The notes under the pieces: model-generated
What the model was told of the DNA's origin: nothing
The model's input: the letters and a program-made list of their open reading frames with translations, nothing else
The model's database searches: none
Made by a program: the position numbers and the translations under genes
Shown: piece after piece, positions 5,967 through 9,616 of the stretch
Position numbering within the stretch: position 1 is the first letter of the stretch
How the letters are laid out: every line of letters begins with the position of its first letter
Source: Planctomycetota bacterium
GTDB taxonomy: Bacteria; Planctomycetota; B15-G4
NCBI GenBank assembly: GCA_003644265.1
Contig: QNBX01000164.1
Span: forward strand, 1-9,616
Length of the DNA: 9,616 nucleotides
Direction: 5' to 3'

Positions 5967-8206
5967 GCGCTCGCTCCTGGTCGTGCCTGGAGCAGCGCCA
6001 GCAGCCGCTCCGGCGTGGCCGGTACGTGCGCGGCGTGCACGCCGATGGCGTCTTCGATGGCGGCCAGCACCGCGGGCGCGCCGCCGTCCATGGGCAGCTC
6101 GCCCACGCCCTTGGCGCCGAACGGGCCGTGGGGGAAGGGCACCTCGATCAAGGTCACGTCGATGGGCGGGGCGTCCAGCGTGGTGGGGATGATGCAGGTG
6201 GCCATGCGGTCCTGCTCGACGTGGCCGCCGCGCGTGCTGACCACCTCGCGCTGGGCCCAGCCGAGCGCCTGCAACGTGCCGCCCTCGATCTGACCCTCGA
6301 CCAGGCGCGGCTGGATGGCCTTGCCCACGTCGACGGCGGTCCAGAGGTGCAGCACGTCCACCTCGAGCGTGTCGAGATCGACCTCGACCTCGGCCACGTC
6401 GGCGGCCCAGCCGTAGCAGGGGTAGGCGTCGCCGCGATAGGTGTCGTCGTCCCACGTGAGGCCGGGGGGCGAGTGATAGGTGACGCCCACGCTGCCGTCG
6501 TCGCCGCGCTGCAGCAGCGCCCGGGCGCGCTCGCGGAAGGGCGCGTCACCGGCGCCGATGCGCTCGGCCAGGGTGCGACAGGCCTGGGTCAGCACGCCGC
6601 CCACCACCATGCAGGTGCGCGAGGCCACCGTGGGGCCCGAGTCGGGCACGTGGGCCGTGTCGGGCGTGGCCACCACGATGTCCTCGGCGTCGCAGCCCAG
6701 GGTCTCGGCGGCCATGGCCGTGAACATGGTGATGGTGCCCTGGCCGATCTCGGTCGAGCCGGACAGCACCTCGGCGCGACCGTCAGGCAGCAGCGCCACG
6801 CGCACGCGACCCTTGAGCAGCTCCTCGCCCGAGCCGGTGAAGCCCGAGCCGTGGAAGAAGAAGGAGAGCCCCAGGCCGCGCCGCTTGGTCGTGCCAGCGT
6901 TGGCGTTGGTCGCGCCGGCGTCGATCGCGTCGTCGGCGGTCGCGGCGTCGTCGCGCTGGGGATCGCACCAGGCGTGGGTGTCGATGCCGCTGGCCGCGCG
7001 CACCGCCTCCAGCACCTCCATCGAACCCACGCTGTCTCGCAGCAGCTGGCCGGTGGCGGTGGTGTCGCCCGCCCGTAACGCGTTGTGGTGCCGCAGGGCG
7101 AAGGGGTGCAGGCCGAGACCGCGCGCGATGCGGTCCATCTGGCGCTCGATGGCGAAGCAGGTCTGGGGCGCGCCGAAACCGCGGAAGGCGCCGCAGGGCA
7201 CGTGGTGCGTGGCGACGGCGCGGCCGCGAATGGACACGTGCTCGCAGCGATAGGCCCCGGCCGCGTGGATGCAGCCGCGCGAGAGCACCACCGAAGACAG
7301 GGTGGCGTAGGCGCCGCCGTCGAAGACCACCTCGACGTCCATGGCCAGCAGCGTGCCGTCGGCGGCCACGGCGGTGCGGTGCGTCATCAGCGCGGGGTGG
7401 CGCTTGGGCGTCACCATCAGGTCTTCGTGGCGCTCGTACTGCATGCGCACCGGGCGTCCGCACGCGCGCGCCAGCAGGGCCGAGTGGCAGGCCAGCACCG
7501 AGGGGTAGTCCTCCTTGCCGCCGAAGCCGCCGCCGGTGGCCAGCTGCACCACGCGCGCCTGCTCTTCAGTGACGCCGAAGCAGCGCACCAGCGCCTTGCG
7601 CACGTAATGCGGGCACTGCATGGAGCCGCGCACGACGAAGCTCCCGTCGGGCTCGGGCGGCCAGGCCACGCAGCCCTGGGGCTCGATGTAGAGCTGCTCC
7701 TGGCTGTCGGTGCGGTAGCTGCCCTCGAACACGCGCGCGCCGCTCGGGAGCTGGGCGAACACCGCGCCGGGGTCGCCCTTGAGGATGTCGATGCGCTTGT
7801 GGACGTGCTCCGAGGTCTCGAAGTCGAGCTGCGCCGGCAGCGATTCGATCACCGGGCGGAGGGCCGCCAGCGCCGCCTCCAGCGTGGGTGCGTCGGGCGC
7901 CGCCACCAGCAGCAGCGGCTCGCCCACGTGGCAGATCTCGTCGTGCGCCAGCACCGGCTGGTCGTCCACGATGAGCGCCTGCACGTTCTCGCCCGGGATG
8001 TCGTCCGGGCCCACCAGCACCACCCGGCTCCAGTCGAAGCCCGGGTCGCGCTCGATGCGCTGCAAGCGGCCGTGGGGCACGGGCGAGCGCAGGGTGCCGC
8101 CCAGCCAGGCCCCGGGCACGGCCAGGTCGGCCACGTAGGTGGTGCGACCGGCCACCTTGTCCGGCCCGTCCGGGCGCGCGAGATGCTTGCCGACGTAGTG
8201 AGTCAC
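5963..8206 (-). CDS. Xanthine-dehydrogenase-type molybdopterin (large) subunit
   Basis: Catalytic subunit, 747 residues, hydroxylating a substrate with water at a Mo-pterin centre. The a/b hammerhead domain is at about 15-125 (DGPDKVAGRTTYV). Mo-cofactor motifs are GGGFGGKE (225-232), AFRGFGAPQ (340-348), STEIGQG (484-490) and FGAKGVGE (696-703), whose E703 is the catalytic base. Aligned from memory with bovine xanthine oxidase, E232 matches Glu802, R310 matches Arg880 (exactly 32 residues before R342, as Arg880 to Arg912), F344 matches Phe914, and F456 lies near Phe1009. These are purine-site residues; CO dehydrogenase and 4-hydroxybenzoyl-CoA reductase differ. Residues 411-443 form an Ala/Asp/Asn-rich insert. 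Start GTG 8206 has only a weak purine-rich site, and begins right before the usual VGK..R.DGPDKV motif. First gene of the L-S-M operon. Symbols differ between species, so none is given. Confidence 0.95.
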   Translation of the reverse strand: MTHYVGKHLARPDGPDKVAGRTTYVADLAVPGAWLGGTLRSPVPHGRLQRIERDPGFDWSRVVLVGPDDIPGENVQALIVDDQPVLAHDEICHVGEPLLLVAAPDAPTLEAALAALRPVIESLPAQLDFETSEHVHKRIDILKGDPGAVFAQLPSGARVFEGSYRTDSQEQLYIEPQGCVAWPPEPDGSFVVRGSMQCPHYVRKALVRCFGVTEEQARVVQLATGGGFGGKEDYPSVLACHSALLARACGRPVRMQYERHEDLMVTPKRHPALMTHRTAVAADGTLLAMDVEVVFDGGAYATLSSVVLSRGCIHAAGAYRCEHVSIRGRAVATHHVPCGAFRGFGAPQTCFAIERQMDRIARGLGLHPFALRHHNALRAGDTTATGQLLRDSVGSMEVLEAVRAASGIDTHAWCDPQRDDAATADDAIDAGATNANAGTTKRRGLGLSFFFHGSGFTGSGEELLKGRVRVALLPDGRAEVLSGSTEIGQGTITMFTAMAAETLGCDAEDIVVATPDTAHVPDSGPTVASRTCMVVGGVLTQACRTLAERIGAGDAPFRERARALLQRGDDGSVGVTYHSPPGLTWDDDTYRGDAYPCYGWAADVAEVEVDLDTLEVDVLHLWTAVDVGKAIQPRLVEGQIEGGTLQALGWAQREVVSTRGGHVEQDRMATCIIPTTLDAPPIDVTLIEVPFPHGPFGAKGVGELPMDGGAPAVLAAIEDAIGVHAAHVPATPERLLALLQARPGASA
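5974..5978 (-). promoter_or_regulatory. Shine-Dalgarno for the small subunit
   Basis: AGGAG on the minus strand 7 nt before ATG 5966, lying inside the last codons of the large-subunit gene. It is the strongest ribosome site in the operon and excludes the longer frame that runs upstream to 6455. Confidence 0.75.
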
Positions 8207-8352
8207 GCGACGACGATGGCTTCCCCGCGCTGCCGGTGCAAGCGTGGGCAGCGCGGGTGCGGACGCCAGCTCCGCGCTCGACCGGCCGGTAAGTGCGGCT
8301 CGCGTGCGGCTCCCACCTCGCCGGCGCAGCGCTCAGGAGCGCCCGCGCGCGC
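8207..8352. promoter_or_regulatory. Intergenic region upstream of the Mo-hydroxylase operon
   Basis: The 146 nt between the PNGase-like stop and the large-subunit GTG should carry the operon promoter unless both genes are co-transcribed. I see no AT-rich -10 element on the minus strand. It holds the strong inverted repeat at 8224-8257, a 10-bp palindrome ACCGGCCGGT (8281-8290) and a small GCGCT/AGCGC hairpin (8329-8342) just past the PNGase-like stop; the last two could be chance at this GC content. Confidence 0.4.
8224..8257. repeat. Perfect 11-bp inverted repeat before the Mo-hydroxylase start
   Basis: CCCGCGCTGCC (8224-8234) pairs perfectly with GGCAGCGCGGG (8247-8257) around a 12-nt loop. 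On the transcript of the operon it would form a stable hairpin ending 17 nt before the GTG. There is no U-run after it in either direction, so it is not a standard terminator. It could be an operator, an attenuation or mRNA-stability hairpin, or a Rho-independent-like relic. Confidence 0.45.
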
Positions 8353-9616
8353 TCAGCCGCCGCTCAGGTTCACGCCCATGCGGCCGCTGTCCAGCTCGAG
8401 CTCGAGGCGCTGCTCGCCGCGGAACACGACCACGGGCACGCGCGCCTTGCCGGCCTCGCTGGCGGCGGTCTTGGCCGCGCCCAGCTCGGCCACGCTGTCC
8501 ACCCGCGCGCCGTCGTAGGAGGCCAGGAAGTCACCGGCCCGCAGGCCCGCGCGGGCGGCGGCGCTGTCCGCCACCACGTTGGTGACGAGCAGGGTGGGGG
8601 CCGCCACGGCGTCGGTGGGCGTGGCGTACTCGATCAGCCAGGCGCGCACGAACTGATTGGCCGCGTTGATGGCGCCCGCGTCCGGCACCTCGTCCGCGCC
8701 TTCGAAGTCGTAGGGCGAGGGCTCGTAGCGCAGCTCGGCCACGGCGCCGGGCGTGATGTGCGGCGTCAGGTCGATCCACCACGGCGCCACCACATCGCCC
8801 GGCGCCCAGCCCGCGCGCGGGTACTTCCAGGTGCCGAACTGCGGCCGGTTGGGGTTCAGGTAGCAGTCGGTCTTCCAGAGCGTGTTCTCGTAGCGCTGCT
8901 CCGCCTCGCCGCCCTGCACCGGCGCGAACACGAGCGTGCGCAGCGACGGCGTGAACTCGCCCACCTGGCTGTGCCCGGTCGTGGTGAGGAAGACCCGCGC
9001 GGCCTCGGTCTGCTCGCCCAGCGTCACGGCCTGCGGCGTGAAGAAGTCGGAGAAGTGGTTCTGCGCCGAGCGGTAGTGCGCCGTGCCGTGCCAGAGCGGG
9101 GTCACGCGCGCGGGCGCCGGCGAGCGCAGGTCATCCGGCAGCGCGTGGTGGAACGCGAGCGAGACGCTGAGCATGAAGCCGCGGTCCTTGTAGAAGCTGG
9201 TGCCCGCGGCGATCTTGAGCCGTGTGGTCCCGCTCAGCAGCGGGCGGAAGTGGGTGACGTCCACCACCCAATGGCACTCGGTGCGGTACGAGGTGATGAA
9301 CGGCACCAGCCCGCGCCAGGCGCCGTCGGCGTCCTGGATGAAGATCTCGCCGGTGCGGTCCCACTCGTCCCAATCGGAGCCCGCGTCGTGGATGTCGAGG
9401 GTCAGCAGCACGCGACCGAAGGCCCAGGAGGGCGGCGGCAGCTGCAGCTCGGCCTCGAACGAGGTCTGGCTGTTGTCGGTCAGCACGTGGTTGAAGACCT
9501 CCACCTGCAGCGACGGGCGGCGCGGCGCGGCGGGAGGGCCCGTCGTGAGCGAGAGGTCCGCTACGTCGAAGCCCATGCTCGCGTCGTCGCGCGTGCCGGC
9601 GCCCACGGCCAGGCGC
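8353..9616 (-). CDS. PNGase F-like protein with C-terminal PDZ domain (5' partial)
   Basis: Related to peptide-N-glycosidase F, which removes N-linked glycans from Asn of glycoproteins. The frame is open to the window edge, so the true start and any signal peptide are missing; GTG 9606 is used only for numbering. Domain one (about 33-155) has DEWDRTGEIFI at 80-90, matching PNGase F CDEWDRYANVYV with D83 at catalytic Asp60, then VVDVTHFRPLLSG (114-126). Domain two (about 165-330) has TTGHSQVGEF (209-218), with E217 at Glu206, and CYLNPNRPQFGTW..RAGWAPGD (248-271). PNGase F Glu118 aligns with G135, and the second cysteine of the late disulfide is A268. Residues about 338-415 form a PDZ domain (AAARAGLRAGDFLASYDG). 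The family match is clear by motif alignment from memory; activity is uncertain. The 146-nt gap to the next gene argues for a separate unit. Confidence 0.88.
   Translation of the reverse strand, partial: RLAVGAGTRDDASMGFDVADLSLTTGPPAAPRRPSLQVEVFNHVLTDNSQTSFEAELQLPPPSWAFGRVLLTLDIHDAGSDWDEWDRTGEIFIQDADGAWRGLVPFITSYRTECHWVVDVTHFRPLLSGTTRLKIAAGTSFYKDRGFMLSVSLAFHHALPDDLRSPAPARVTPLWHGTAHYRSAQNHFSDFFTPQAVTLGEQTEAARVFLTTTGHSQVGEFTPSLRTLVFAPVQGGEAEQRYENTLWKTDCYLNPNRPQFGTWKYPRAGWAPGDVVAPWWIDLTPHITPGAVAELRYEPSPYDFEGADEVPDAGAINAANQFVRAWLIEYATPTDAVAAPTLLVTNVVADSAAARAGLRAGDFLASYDGARVDSVAELGAAKTAASEAGKARVPVVVFRGEQRLELELDSGRMGVNLSGG

Noticed and set aside
2806..8206. A single purine-degradation cluster combining the nitrilase, lipoprotein and Mo-hydroxylase genes.
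   Set aside because: The nitrilase and the hydroxylase are separated by an oppositely oriented lipoprotein gene, and the nitrilase branch is not identifiable, so a shared pathway is unsupported.
8281..8290. Palindrome ACCGGCCGGT as an operator.
   Set aside because: A 10-bp GC palindrome is expected by chance in a sequence of this composition; nothing else supports it.
5924..8518. Long plus-strand open frames of several hundred codons opposite the Mo-hydroxylase large subunit.
   Set aside because: His/Gln/Arg/Gly-rich translations with no motif; typical antisense shadows of a high-GC gene with clear domains on the other strand.
1..9616. tRNA, rRNA, CRISPR arrays, insertion sequences, riboswitches.
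   Set aside because: No cloverleaf with terminal CCA, regularly spaced repeats, transposase motifs or recognisable riboswitch core seen on either strand.

Overview
This is a high-GC (roughly 70%) bacterial window with long GC-biased reading frames, GTG starts, translationally coupled genes and a likely lipoprotein. The mix of genes suggests a Gram-negative 'deltaproteobacterial' lineage such as Myxococcota, but nothing here fixes the taxon. I see no rRNA, tRNA, CRISPR array, transposase or plasmid function.

Layout. At the left edge (+, 5' end missing) lies a ClC-family chloride channel or transporter with two C-terminal CBS domains. Converging on it is a two-gene minus-strand operon: a six-helix membrane protein, then a small winged-helix regulator whose start overlaps the membrane gene's stop (TGATG). 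Upstream of that operon is an AT-rich island holding a good sigma70-like promoter that overlaps a perfect inverted repeat, the expected arrangement for autoregulation by the winged-helix protein. Behind it (about 2597-2805) is a plus-strand stretch that reads like the start-less C-terminal end of an exported protein, probably a gene remnant.

Next is a nitrilase-superfamily amidohydrolase (-), divergent from a putative lipoprotein (+) of a family I cannot name. The 219-nt gap between them contains a perfect 18-bp palindrome. The lipoprotein gene converges on a tightly coupled minus-strand operon for a xanthine-dehydrogenase-type molybdenum hydroxylase, transcribed large (Mo) > small (2x[2Fe-2S]) > medium (FAD), each pair overlapping by 4 nt. 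The large subunit keeps, at the positions I can align from memory to bovine xanthine oxidase, the purine-binding and catalytic residues, so a purine or other N-heterocycle is a better guess than CO or a simple aldehyde. No XdhC-type or cofactor-maturation gene is in the window. A perfect 11-bp stem hairpin lies just upstream of the large-subunit start.

At the right edge (-, 5' end missing) is a peptide-N-glycosidase F-like protein fused to a C-terminal PDZ domain. It keeps the PNGase F aspartate and one of its two key glutamates, but glycine occupies the place of the other. This is the most unusual gene here.

I do not see one coherent novel multi-gene system. The items most worth follow-up are the PNGase F-PDZ protein, the autoregulated membrane/winged-helix pair, and the remnant beside it. 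The purine hydroxylase and the nitrilase could share a nitrogen-salvage role, but they are in separate transcription units and that link is speculative.
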